NCBI RefSeq assembly: GCF_021531975.1
Contig: NZ_JAFBIY010000001.1
Span: forward strand, 372,001-436,000
Direction: 5' to 3'
Length of the DNA: 64,000 nucleotides
Origin: Faecalicatena contorta
GTDB taxonomy: Bacteria; Bacillota; Clostridia; Lachnospirales; Lachnospiraceae
Below, in pieces: positions 28,046 through 36,736 of this stretch; the stretch's first letter is position 1; the number at the start of each line of letters is the position of its first letter. The notes beneath the pieces are model-generated. The model had not been told where the DNA came from and searched no databases. It saw nothing but the letters and a program-made list of their open reading frames with translations. The translations under genes and the position numbers were made by a program.

Positions 28046-28094
28046 GCGGGACGCGGCGGCCATCTTCGGCTGCTGCGTCCCGCATTTTCTTTTT
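28046..28094 (+). terminator. Terminator after truncated initiator
   Basis: GCGGGACGCGGC pairs with GCTGCGTCCCGC (one mismatch) followed by a T-rich tract. Confidence 0.75.
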
Positions 28095-28215
28095 GCCATT
28101 TTGTCACGGTTTCAAAGACTGTTTTCTCTTGTGGAAAGGAAAACATACGGGCAGCTTGGTTTCTGTGCCAGAAAGCCTTGCTGCAAGCCGCTTTTTATGC
28201 CCCTAAACAGTGACT

Positions 28216-28545
28216 TTAATCCTCTTTGTCGCCGTCCGATTCCGGCTCATGCCATTCTCTCAAGACCGCTTCCACCTGTGCGATCAGCTCGTCCTTATTC
28301 GGGATTACATAGGTATAGCGCGAGGTAAAGATGTTGTTGGAAAGCCCGCCGAGAGCATATTCCGCTTCCACATTTGTCTTATCGGTACTAAGAATAATAC
28401 CGAGAGGATAGTTTAATTGCTGTACCCATTTGATCGTTACATTTTCCTGTTTCAGTGAAGGGATGTTATAGCCCTTTGGAAAGGTCATGGTGTACTGCGC
28501 CGGGGCACGGTCTGAATATCCGTGCAGGTAAAGAGCTGTTTCCAT
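28216..28545 (-). pseudogene. Chimeric remnant: AbiEi-like start fused to DUF1016 (YhcG) nuclease tail
   Basis: Residues 1-45 (ETALYLHGYSDRAPAQYTMTFPKGY) match the AbiEi-type antitoxin/regulator region, and the family sequence continues upstream of the ATG (RFGRGIYS) until a stop codon. From residue ~48 (PLGIILSTDKTNVEAEYAL) it matches the C-terminal end of the DUF1016/YhcG PD-(D/E)XK nucleases. Both parts lack the rest of their domains, so this is best read as a deletion fusion of two defence-type genes. Confidence 0.6.
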
Positions 28546-28673
28546 AGAATAGATCCCGCGTCCGAAGCGGTACAGCTTGCTGCGGTATCTCTTTTCTCAC
28601 TACTACTACGGTGAACACCCTGCATTTTTCCAAACCTATAAGAAAAAGTTCAAGAACAATTCACGCCGGATTC

Positions 28674-28703
28674 TTGAAAAAACTACGGCAATTCGTATAT
28701 AAT
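28674..28703 (+). promoter_or_regulatory. Promoter of the element's sensory operon
   Basis: TTGAAA at 28674 and TATAAT at 28698 with an 18-base spacer, 40 bases before the HTH gene. Confidence 0.65.
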
Positions 28704-28742
28704 GTATTTTGAATGATTATGTCGGTCGGAAAGGGGCGGCGT

Positions 28743-28946
28743 ATGAAAGGTTATCTCTCCATACGGGAAACTTCCTACAAATGGGGTATATCAGAGCGAC
28801 GTGTCAAGCAGTATGTGGCACAGGGACGCATCCCCGGTGCAGAGTGTTTCGGGCGTTCATGGGCGATCCCTGATGATGCCGTAAAGCCCACAGACCCCCG
28901 TAAACAAACGCCGCCGATACCCGGCACAAACAGTAAAACAAAATGA
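28743..28946 (+). CDS. Small helix-turn-helix DNA-binding protein
   Basis: A 67-residue protein of the excisionase/MerR-like HTH_17 type: YLSIRETSYKWGISERRVKQ and VAQGRIPGAECFGRSWAIP, then a proline-rich tail. ATG 28743 follows GGAAAGGGG. It lies 24 bases before the 7TM sensor gene. It could control the operon or be a relic excisionase-like factor of the element. Confidence 0.7.
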   Translation: MKGYLSIRETSYKWGISERRVKQYVAQGRIPGAECFGRSWAIPDDAVKPTDPRKQTPPIPGTNSKTK

Positions 28947-28970
28947 AACATTTTTGAAAGGAGGTCCCGC

Positions 28971-30608
28971 ATGACGAAACAGAATTACAAAACAGGCTTT
29001 CTTGTAGCCGCAATGGTTTTCTCTGCGATTGCCTTACGGGTTTTGGGAAAGTTTGATATCTTGATCGTTCCCGGAGGGATCGCCCGCTCGCTGATCTATA
29101 TCGCCCTGTATATCGGATGGGGAATTTCCGTCAGCAAACGGATCATTCAGGTACAGGTGCGCCATTATCTGATTGCCGTTTCCGGCTTAATGGTTTTTTG
29201 GTTTGTGATCCGTTCAATGAGATACTTTTTTATAACCGATATCGGAATAGCACGGCAACTATGGTACCTGTACTACCTGCCAATGCTGTTTATCCCGCTG
29301 TTTTCTTTGTTTGTGGCCATCTCACTGGGCAAGCCTGAGAACGCAAGGCTATCGAAAACGGCGCTGCTGTTATTATCTATTCCCACGGTTCTTTGTCTGC
29401 TGCTGGTGCTTACAAATGATCTCCATCAGCTTGTCTTTTCCTTCCCCGAAGGAGAGGTATGGACGGACGATAACATGAGTTATTCATTCGGATATTTTTT
29501 CGTGATCGGGTGGGAGATCCTTTGCGCTTTAGCGGCATTTGTTATCATGATAATCAAGTGTCGGCTCTCATATAGGAAAAAATATCTGCCGTTTTTGCTG
29601 CTGGCATGTTCTATCGTATATGCCTTTATATATGTCAGCGGCGTGGAATGGATGCAGCTTATCGGCGGAGACATCGCTGCAGCGCAGTGCCTGATGTTCA
29701 CCGGAATATTGGAAAGCTGTATTCAGTGCGGGCTGATCCAAACCAACACCGGCTATGAAGAACTGTTTATGGTCAGCAGGCTCGGCGCACAGATTACGGA
29801 TCAGGGAAACACGGTCTGCCTTGCCAGCTTCAATGCCGGGGGGCTGACCGATGAGCAGAGAATGAGTGCCAAAACGCATCCTGTTTTGGCGGATAAAACG
29901 ACACTGATCAAAATCAAACCGATTCGTTTCGGTCATGTGCTGTGGCAGGAGGACGTTTCAGAGCTTACCGAAGCCATTGAGCAGATCGAAGAAAACTGCC
30001 GGGATCTTTCGGAGCGTAACCGCATCCGTCAGGATAATCTGGAAACGGAAAAGAAAATCCTTTCCTTGCAGGAAAAGAACCGGGCAGCCGATGTGCTCAA
30101 CCGGGAAACGGCTGGACAGATCAGCATGATTGAACATCTGCTGACACAGTATGATACGGAAAATGATGCGAAAAAACGAGAAAAACTTCTTGCAGGTGCA
30201 GCGGTTTTGGGTGCATACATAAAGCGCTACGGCAATCTTCTGCTTGTCAGCCATCGGGAAGAAACGGCGGATATTCGCGACCTGTCAAGATGCTTTGAGG
30301 ATTCTTTTGTGAATCTGGAACTGCTGGATGTGAAATGCCTTTGTACGCTCCCTGCGGATGTTATCCTGGCGACAAAGGATATGCTTCGCATATACCGCAC
30401 CTTTGAAACGGTATTGGAGGACTGTCTGTTCGACCTTCACAGTGTGTGGGTCAATGCCCGTGAAAGAAAGGGACAGTTTCTTGTGTCCATTGACTTTGTC
30501 TGCGATACCGATTTATCCGGCCATAAGGCAGACGCAGATTTGTATTCCTGCGAGGACGGAACCTGCCGCTTTACCTTCCAATTGCAGAAAGGCGGTGAGG
30601 GCGCATGA
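28971..30608 (+). CDS. 7TM sensor with degenerate histidine-kinase region
   Basis: A 545-residue protein. About residues 8-240 hold seven membrane helices of the histidine-kinase N-terminal 7TM type, with the motif TNDLHQLVFSFPEG. A coiled coil follows (about 320-390), then a region shaped like a kinase core (AYIKRYGNLLLVSHREE...FETVLEDCL) but without the phosphorylatable His or recognisable N and G boxes. It overlaps the next gene by ATGA. It probably senses a signal and steers the separate kinase. A homologue lies at 61768. Confidence 0.8.
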   Translation: MTKQNYKTGFLVAAMVFSAIALRVLGKFDILIVPGGIARSLIYIALYIGWGISVSKRIIQVQVRHYLIAVSGLMVFWFVIRSMRYFFITDIGIARQLWYLYYLPMLFIPLFSLFVAISLGKPENARLSKTALLLLSIPTVLCLLLVLTNDLHQLVFSFPEGEVWTDDNMSYSFGYFFVIGWEILCALAAFVIMIIKCRLSYRKKYLPFLLLACSIVYAFIYVSGVEWMQLIGGDIAAAQCLMFTGILESCIQCGLIQTNTGYEELFMVSRLGAQITDQGNTVCLASFNAGGLTDEQRMSAKTHPVLADKTTLIKIKPIRFGHVLWQEDVSELTEAIEQIEENCRDLSERNRIRQDNLETEKKILSLQEKNRAADVLNRETAGQISMIEHLLTQYDTENDAKKREKLLAGAAVLGAYIKRYGNLLLVSHREETADIRDLSRCFEDSFVNLELLDVKCLCTLPADVILATKDMLRIYRTFETVLEDCLFDLHSVWVNARERKGQFLVSIDFVCDTDLSGHKADADLYSCEDGTCRFTFQLQKGGEGA

Positions 30609-31612
30609 AAGCACGCAAAGCTATCGAAAAAATCAAAGCAAAACACGATCTGCGCAGTGCGGTAAAAGAAGCGTTGGACACCCTGCCCTCAGCCGTCTGT
30701 TACTTCACTCCCGCAGGCACCATCAAGCTGTGCAATACGGCGATGTATGAGCTTTACCGTAAAATCATGCAAAGCGACCTGCAAAGTCTTACCGAACTGA
30801 ACGAAGCGCTGGAGGGCTGTGATAACACCACCGGCGTCATCCGGGAAGGAAATGTATTCCTTTTCCCTGACGGACACGCATGGCAATATTCCGCAGAGAA
30901 GATCACGACCGCGCAAGGCGAGGTTTATACCGAAGTCATATTCGATGATGTGACCGAACTGTACGAAAAACAGCAGGAACTGAAGTGCCAGTCACGGGAA
31001 CTGAAAAAGATGTACCGTGAGCTGAAAGTCCTGTCGGAAAATGTACTGGAAATGACAAGAGAACAGGAAATCCTGAACCTGAAAACGCGGCTGCACGATC
31101 AGATGAATATGGGAGTTGCCGCCATACGGCAGATTTTGCGGCAAAACACCACTTCCGAAGAAAACGCCGCCGCTGTCAGGCAGTTTCGCTGTGCCATTCA
31201 GGTATTGCGCGAGGAAAACGTCTATCCCCGGGACGATGTGTCGGAGTTTATCCGGGATGCAGAGGTTTCCGGCGTCCGTGTGGAAATAAACGGCGAGCTC
31301 CCGACGGAGGTGAAGCTGCTCAAAGTCCTTCTTGCGGTCATGCGGGAAGCCTGTATCAACGCCGCCCGTCATGCGGATGCAACGGCTATGTACGTGGTAT
31401 CGGAGCAGACAGAAGCTGCCGTCACCTTACATATCACCAACAACGGCAGACAGCCGGAGGGAGACATCACCCCCCGGGGCGGGCTTGTGTATCTGGAAAA
31501 ACAGATCACGAGAGCAGGAGGCAGGATGGAGATACAGTCGCAGCCGGAATTTTTGCTGACGGTTACTTTGCCGGTTGGCGCAGAAAAACAGGAACAGGAG
31601 GTGCAGGTATGA
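30605..31612 (+). CDS. Soluble sensor histidine kinase with PAS domain
   Basis: A 335-residue kinase without membrane segments. PAS-like domain at about residues 15-120 (AVKEALDTLPSAVCYFTPAGTIKL), coiled coil, then the phosphoacceptor region with His in TRLHDQMNMGVAAI, and an ATPase domain with N box REACINAARHADAT and a G box near GGLVYLEKQITRAGGRM. It is coupled by ATGA overlaps to the 7TM gene upstream and the regulator downstream, so the three likely act as one signalling unit. Confidence 0.85.
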   Translation: MKARKAIEKIKAKHDLRSAVKEALDTLPSAVCYFTPAGTIKLCNTAMYELYRKIMQSDLQSLTELNEALEGCDNTTGVIREGNVFLFPDGHAWQYSAEKITTAQGEVYTEVIFDDVTELYEKQQELKCQSRELKKMYRELKVLSENVLEMTREQEILNLKTRLHDQMNMGVAAIRQILRQNTTSEENAAAVRQFRCAIQVLREENVYPRDDVSEFIRDAEVSGVRVEINGELPTEVKLLKVLLAVMREACINAARHADATAMYVVSEQTEAAVTLHITNNGRQPEGDITPRGGLVYLEKQITRAGGRMEIQSQPEFLLTVTLPVGAEKQEQEVQV

Positions 31613-32274
31613 CAAGGGTGCTTGTGGTTGACGATCAGCGTATCGCACGGGAATATATGGAGAATGTTGTGCGCGGCAGCAAAGGCTACGAACTGGTGGG
31701 CAGTCTCACAAAAGCGGATATGGCCGCTACCGTCTGTCGCCGAAGCGCAGTGGAACTGGTACTGATGGATGTCTGCACCCACGGCAGAATGGACGGCATC
31801 GAAGCCGCCGCCGAGCTGAGAGAACGGTTCCCGGAGCTCAAAATCATTATCGTCACCTCCATGCCGGAGGAAAGCTTTATCAAGCGGGCAAAAGAGGTGG
31901 GAGCGGACAGCTTCTGGCACAAGGAAGTAAGCCCCGAGGAACTGATCACCGTGATGGATGCCACCATGCAGGGCAAGCATATGTGGCCCGGCGAATCGCC
32001 CATTGTCAAGCTGGGCGTTACCACCAGCACCGATTTTTCGGAAACGGAGATCAAGGTTCTGCGTATGGTTTGTGAGGGGCTGGAATACAACGAGATTGCC
32101 GAGGAGCTGCACTATACCAAAGATAATGTGAAGTATCACATCCGCAATATTCTGCAAAAGACAGGCTATGCAAACAAAACCCAGCTTGCCATTGCCGTGA
32201 CAGGCAAACGATTCATCATTCCCAAGCTCTTCGATGAGCAGGACGGTTCAGAGGGAAACCCCATCGTTTTATAA
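31609..32274 (+). CDS. NarL/FixJ-type response regulator
   Basis: A 221-residue regulator. Receiver domain: acidic pair VVDDQ, phosphoacceptor Asp in VLMDVCTHG, conserved Thr/Ser in IVTSMP and Lys in WHKEVS. Output domain: LuxR helix-turn-helix (LEYNEIAEELHYTKDNVKYHI). It is the output of the kinase pair upstream. A 7-2-7 palindrome before the next gene is its likely target. Confidence 0.9.
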   Translation: MTRVLVVDDQRIAREYMENVVRGSKGYELVGSLTKADMAATVCRRSAVELVLMDVCTHGRMDGIEAAAELRERFPELKIIIVTSMPEESFIKRAKEVGADSFWHKEVSPEELITVMDATMQGKHMWPGESPIVKLGVTTSTDFSETEIKVLRMVCEGLEYNEIAEELHYTKDNVKYHIRNILQKTGYANKTQLAIAVTGKRFIIPKLFDEQDGSEGNPIVL

Positions 32275-32291
32275 TTTCATTTGACTGTACA

Positions 32292-32325
32292 ACCCGGTTT
32301 CAGATTTGAAACCGGGTCTTTTTTT
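32292..32325 (+). terminator. Terminator of the sensory operon
   Basis: ACCCGGTTTCA pairs perfectly with TGAAACCGGGT over a four-base loop and ends in TCTTTTTTT. Confidence 0.9.
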
Positions 32326-32343
32326 GCAAAGAATGCAAAAAGT

Positions 32344-32387
32344 TTACCCACATGGGTAGGGAAAATAAAAAACCGGTTCGGTATAAT
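32344..32387 (+). promoter_or_regulatory. Predicted response-regulator operator and promoter
   Basis: TTACCCA-CA-TGGGTAG at 32344-32359 is a 7-2-7 dyad of the kind bound by NarL-family dimers. TATAAT follows at 32382 with no good -35 box. The dyad centre would lie near -42, the usual place for a class II activator. Confidence 0.6.
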
Positions 32388-32469
32388 ATAGGTAAACATA
32401 GGGTTACTGCGTCTTTTTATGCTCCGGAAGCTTTGACGGACGCAAAAAGAAATCCGGGAGGTGATGCAA

Positions 32470-32853
32470 ATGCGGAGAGTTGTTGTTGATATGCAGAATG
32501 CTTTATTTGCCGATGCCATTGCAACGGCTCTGCAAAAATTTGATTCGGACTTTGATGTGTGTCAAAGTGATAGCCCTGCCAAAACCGCGGATCTATGCAT
32601 TTTTACCGAGGCGAATATTCTGATCATGGAGGTCGCAGCCTACACACCGTGGAATCTGGAGGAACGCATGAAAATTCGGGGTGAAGTGAAAGCACAGAAT
32701 CCGAACTGCAAAATTGTACTGGTCGTGGACGAGAACACCGAAAAGAAGCTGGCGGACAAGGTGCGTCAGGCAAAGAAGGACGGCCTTGTTGACAATTTCA
32801 TCTACGGCTCTGTTTCTTCCACCTATCTTTCGGCGGTTATCGATGCATTGTAA
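32470..32853 (+). CDS. Stand-alone pseudo-receiver protein
   Basis: A 127-residue protein with the receiver alternating pattern: beta1 RRVVVDMQNA, beta3 ANILIMEVAAY, beta4 CKIVLVVDEN, beta5 DNFIYGSVSS. The phosphoacceptor position in beta3 holds Glu instead of Asp, one of the acidic pair after beta1 is missing, and the beta5 Lys is replaced. It is therefore probably not phosphorylated. It sits behind the predicted operator. ATG 32470 is favoured over 32461 and 32464 from GGGAGG spacing. Fragments of paralogues lie at 32881 and 36737. Confidence 0.65.
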   Translation: MRRVVVDMQNALFADAIATALQKFDSDFDVCQSDSPAKTADLCIFTEANILIMEVAAYTPWNLEERMKIRGEVKAQNPNCKIVLVVDENTEKKLADKVRQAKKDGLVDNFIYGSVSSTYLSAVIDAL

Positions 32854-32880
32854 GGAGGACGGTGGTGATGGAATGATATG

Positions 32881-32911
32881 AATCTGTCGGCGGTTATTGA
32901 TGCATTGTAAG
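32881..32911 (+). repeat. C-terminal fragment of a second pseudo-receiver copy
   Basis: Encodes NLSAVIDAL and a stop, like the YLSAVIDAL end of the intact gene 57 bases upstream. The shared bases differ only at synonymous third positions (CTT/CTG, ATC/ATT), so it is the tail of a separate paralogue rather than a fresh duplication. Confidence 0.65.
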
Positions 32912-32929
32912 GGAAGGGAGGGACGCTGA

Positions 32930-33235
32930 GGAAACGAAAACCCTGGATTTTATACGGTGCAGAGGGTTTTACAGGATATACTGACAGATTGCTCGACAGA
33001 GGATAAATTTGAGTTTTCCATCGTCTGCGAGGAATGCGGAAAGATATGGAAAAGCAAGGCCATTGTTTTTCAAAAGCCCGTGTCCATCCTGTCACAGAGG
33101 GAAAGAAAGCAGGGATCTGTTCCTCTATCATAAAATTGACCGTACAGAAAAGTCAAAAAATAACAGTTCGGAAAGCAGTACTCATGAATCATCCTCCGGT
33201 ACAAGCTATGGAGGCGGTGGCGGGAAATTTTAAGG
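32930..33235 (+). pseudogene. Zinc-ribbon gene remnant
   Basis: One frame reads NPGFYTVQRVLQDIL...FSIVCEECGKIWKSKAIVFQKP, with a CxxC zinc knuckle, then stops. A second frame continues with CPSCH and ends in a Ser/Gly-rich tail (GTSYGGGGGKF). No start codon with ribosome site is seen. It looks like a frameshifted remnant at the boundary of the nested cassette. Confidence 0.4.
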
Positions 33236-33315
33236 AATTCCTTGCCATGGATTTTACATAGCTTGTTCCGCAAGAGGTGAACGACCAAGCAATTATAGAA
33301 AAAGGAGAGATTATT

Positions 33316-33999
33316 ATGAAAAAATATGAAATTTTAGGCGGGAATTTACCAGTAGTTGTATGCGAATTATCCGCAGGAGAATCCATGATTACAGAAAGTG
33401 GAAGCATGAGCTGGATGAGTCCAAATATGAAAATGGAAACAATTTCAGGGGGTGGAGTTAAGAAGATGCTTGGCAGACTTGTGTCAGGGGATTCTATTTT
33501 TCAAAACAAGTTTACTGCGGAAGGTACAGATGGAATGGTTGCATTCGCTTCAAGTTTTCCTGGGGCAATTAAGGCAATTGATATTCATGCAGGAAGATCT
33601 ATGATCGTACAAAAAAGTGCATTTCTTGCGTCAGAAGAAGGAGTGGAGTTGTCCATGCACTTTCAGAAGAAGTTAGGAAAAGGTGTGTTTGGCGGAGAGG
33701 GCTTCATTATGCAGAAATTAAGTGGAAGCGGAACTGCATTTATTGAAATTGACGGGCATGCGGTAGAGTATGATTTGACTGCCGGACAGGAGCTATTGAT
33801 TAGTACAGGTTATCTGGTAGCAATGGAAGAAAGCTGCACGATGGATATTGCCGCTGTAAAAGGAGCAAAAAATATCCTGCTGGGAGGAGAAGGTATTTTT
33901 AATACTGTTGTCAGAGGACCGGGAAAGGTAATTTTACAGACCATGCCAATCAGTAATGTGGCAGAGTTACTGACCCCGTTTTTTACCGATAAAAAATAA
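33316..33999 (+). CDS. AIM24/TIGR00266 family protein
   Basis: A 227-residue protein of the beta-rich AIM24 family (TIGR00266). Typical pieces are MKYEI-like start, LSAGESMITESGSMSWMS, FAEGTDGMVAFAS-like segment and GGEGIFNTVVRGPGKVILQT. Function unknown; no membrane segment. ATG 33316 follows AAAGGAGAG. Its AT-richer bases and those of the next two genes contrast with the GC-richer element genes on both sides. Confidence 0.85.
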   Translation: MKKYEILGGNLPVVVCELSAGESMITESGSMSWMSPNMKMETISGGGVKKMLGRLVSGDSIFQNKFTAEGTDGMVAFASSFPGAIKAIDIHAGRSMIVQKSAFLASEEGVELSMHFQKKLGKGVFGGEGFIMQKLSGSGTAFIEIDGHAVEYDLTAGQELLISTGYLVAMEESCTMDIAAVKGAKNILLGGEGIFNTVVRGPGKVILQTMPISNVAELLTPFFTDKK

Positions 34000-34017
34000 C
34001 AGAAAGGATATGAGATT

Positions 34018-34758
34018 ATGAAAAAGATTAGATTGTTAGTAATTGTTACTTTTATTATTAGTGTGCTGTCTATGACCGGATGTGGCGGTGGCTCCGGAAA
34101 AACGGGAGAAAAGAGTCCGTATGAAGGAAAGTGGATAGCTGTTTCAGGTCAGATGATGGGAGTGTCCGTCAGTGTGGATGAAGCTTTCGGTGGTGCTTTT
34201 GAATTTGAAGTAGAAAATGGCGGAAAGATTTCTTTTACGGTAGGAGATGAGACTGGAACAGGAAAATGGTCTGTAGAGGAAGACCAATTTACATTGACAA
34301 TCGAAGGGGAAGAAATGGTTGGAACGATAGGAGAAGATACTATTTCCTTTGATGATATGCTTGGAATGGGAATAAAAGTAATCTTTGCAAAAGACGGAAC
34401 AGATGCTATGAATCCGGACTTATATCTGACAGAAGAAGAAAGTGTAGTGTTGGGTGAATGGGTATCTGAAAGTGTAGAAGAACTTTTAGGGGATGGACCG
34501 CAGACTACCATGGAAGGTGTTGAAAATATTAATGATGCATTGCGTCTTAATTTCAAAAGTGACCGTACTGTTACAGTCGTTTATAAAGGACAGGAGATTG
34601 GTGCATTTCCATGGAGTGTAGCATTGGGATATTGTACGATTGATTCGGATAATCCATCTCTTATGGTGACAATTAATGATGATGGTACACTGGAAATAGA
34701 TTATAGTGATGATGTGGATTATTACACGTTTCAATGTGTAAAAAGCAAAAGTGAATAA
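34018..34758 (+). CDS. Putative lipoprotein
   Basis: A 246-residue exported lipoprotein; signal MKKIRLLVIVTFIISVLSMTGC has a lipobox (LSMTGC). The mature part repeats a lipocalin-like pattern of glycine-tryptophan strands (YEGKWIAVSG, GTGKWSVEEDQFTLTIEG, LGEWVSES), similar in style to DUF5640-type domains. It is 18 bases after the AIM24-like gene and 26 bases before the next lipoprotein, forming a small operon. Confidence 0.75.
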   Translation: MKKIRLLVIVTFIISVLSMTGCGGGSGKTGEKSPYEGKWIAVSGQMMGVSVSVDEAFGGAFEFEVENGGKISFTVGDETGTGKWSVEEDQFTLTIEGEEMVGTIGEDTISFDDMLGMGIKVIFAKDGTDAMNPDLYLTEEESVVLGEWVSESVEELLGDGPQTTMEGVENINDALRLNFKSDRTVTVVYKGQEIGAFPWSVALGYCTIDSDNPSLMVTINDDGTLEIDYSDDVDYYTFQCVKSKSE

Positions 34759-34784
34759 AGAAATAACAGATGGGAAGAGATAGC

Positions 34785-36272
34785 ATGAGAAAAAAAATAT
34801 GGTATCTGTTTTGCTTGATTTTGTGCGTGGTGATGCTGATGTCATGCGGACAGAAAAAGGAAGGCACAGAAGGAGAAAAAGAGCAGTCGGAAAGCGTTGA
34901 ACAAGCGGAAGCTGAATTCAAAGATCGGGAAAGTCTCGATATGGACTTTTTTAAGGTGTACTATCCTGAAAATTGGAACTATGATAAAGAAAATATGCAA
35001 AATGAAGAACAGTTTTCTAATGTTAGATTTTTCGATGGAGAAACAAGGGATAGTTCCGAAAATGTTGTCTATATCGCAGCATCAAAGGAAGACTCTTACA
35101 GTTTCCGAAAAGCACTTGTAGATATGGGTGTGGAATTAGAGGATTATGCGGAAGGGAAAATGGAAACGATATCTATGGGTAATGCGGAATACACGGTAAT
35201 GCCGGAGAATAATTCCGATAGTAATACTTACAAATATCGTTATGAGGCGTCCGCAACATCCTATACAATTCAAATCCAGGGCGAAGTAGACAATGATGCT
35301 GTGAAGGAGCTGTTAGAAGGTATTATATTAGAGCAGAAGGATGAAGGTCTTACAGATGCGCCATGGCCATGGGATGGCACTCCGATTCAGCCTGAGCTGA
35401 CACAGCAAATGGTGGGACAATATACAATTGTACCGGAATATATCCCATTTGAAAACCCCCAGGGAGTCCTGCAGATTATGGATCATCAGTTTGTAAAGAA
35501 TGGTAATCAGGTATTCCATTTACTGGGAAACAAGCTTGATACATATGAATATTCGGATAGCGGACTTAAATTTGTTTCTTCGGTGGAACTGGAGGATGAG
35601 TATGAATATCTGTCTTCAGACAGCAGTGGTATGTTGTATCTTTCACCGGGCATCCAAACAGTAATCGGAGTAAAAGACGGGCAGAAGGCATTACAGACAA
35701 CAGTAACCGGAGATTTGAATATGCACTCTTCCGGGGATTGGGGAATCAGCTTTTGGGTAAACAGCGATACTCAGAAAATTACGAATCAGGGTGGAAACCT
35801 GATATCCGAACCGTGGATATTGACCGGGTTGAATGACGATGCTTCCCGTAAAGGGCCATTTTCCATGATAGATGATGTTGAGGTTACGAACAGCCATATC
35901 ATGGTCGCTGGGAAAATAGCTGCTGAAGACGGAAATACCGAAATCATTGTTTATGATTACGATGGAAACCAGCTTTTAGAACTGGGTGGAACAGATTTGA
36001 ATGATCTGGATAAACTTGGTGCTATTACGGGTATGGCTGAAACAGAGAATGGTTTTGTAGCGATAGACGGGAATATGCGTCAAATACAATTTTGGGCGAA
36101 AGATGGAACACATTTAGGTGCTATTAGTACGGATGAAATATTTGGTGTCAGCTACCCATGGCTGGAGGATATGCAGCTTTTGGACGATGGTTCCATTTTG
36201 GTTTTACTGACACAGGAACGTGATGATGAGTCAGCGGATGAACTTATGTTTTTCAGACTGACAGGATTCTGA
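34785..36272 (+). CDS. Large putative lipoprotein
   Basis: A 495-residue lipoprotein: signal MRKKIWYLFCLILCVVMLMSCG with lipobox LMSC, a Glu/Gln-rich linker, then a region like a DUF-type stress domain (MDFFKVYYPENWNYDKENM) and a C-terminal half with beta-propeller-like strands (GAITGMAETENGFVAIDGN). ATG 34785 after GGGAAGAGA is chosen over 34770. Family not recognised with confidence. Confidence 0.7.
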   Translation: MRKKIWYLFCLILCVVMLMSCGQKKEGTEGEKEQSESVEQAEAEFKDRESLDMDFFKVYYPENWNYDKENMQNEEQFSNVRFFDGETRDSSENVVYIAASKEDSYSFRKALVDMGVELEDYAEGKMETISMGNAEYTVMPENNSDSNTYKYRYEASATSYTIQIQGEVDNDAVKELLEGIILEQKDEGLTDAPWPWDGTPIQPELTQQMVGQYTIVPEYIPFENPQGVLQIMDHQFVKNGNQVFHLLGNKLDTYEYSDSGLKFVSSVELEDEYEYLSSDSSGMLYLSPGIQTVIGVKDGQKALQTTVTGDLNMHSSGDWGISFWVNSDTQKITNQGGNLISEPWILTGLNDDASRKGPFSMIDDVEVTNSHIMVAGKIAAEDGNTEIIVYDYDGNQLLELGGTDLNDLDKLGAITGMAETENGFVAIDGNMRQIQFWAKDGTHLGAISTDEIFGVSYPWLEDMQLLDDGSILVLLTQERDDESADELMFFRLTGF

Positions 36273-36736
36273 TAGAGGCAGAGAGCAGGGAGCAAAGTAA
36301 TTGTTCCCTGCTCGCGTAAAAGCAGGAAATATTATATAGGGAACTTGCAAAGGTTCTTTCCAATCCGAAGATGGCGGCATTACTTGCATCATTGGCGAAG
36401 ACGATGAAGTGAAAAATAGTGAAAAAATAGTGTAATTTTAGTGGAAAATAATTATTATCACAGAGTTTTATCTCCATCATTTTGCCAATGAATAATGGAG
36501 ATGAGCTTCGATAGTCATTTGTTTATTGTAAGTTAAATAGGCAACACTGCAATGCAGAGCCAACCTAGAAAAAACCTGCGGTTTTCCTCGGTGTGTGGCT
36601 TCGCCAAATAGAACTACAAAAAATGTCTCTTGTGAGCGAGCTCACAGATTCATTTTTATGTATTTCTGCTTGGCTCTGCTGATTACATATTGTTTATCAT
36701 TCCCGCTTGTAAGGGGATGGTAGCCGGAAGATGATA
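36273..36736. other. Non-coding stretch with nested hairpins
   Basis: No gene is seen. GAGCAGGGAGCAA/TTGTTCCCTGCTC forms a terminator-like hairpin at about 36288-36315. At 36554-36679 GCAGAGCCAA and TTGGCTCTGC bound a 126-base segment containing AAAAATG/CATTTTT and TGTGAGC/GCTCACA pairs, a folded element of unknown kind. Confidence 0.55.
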
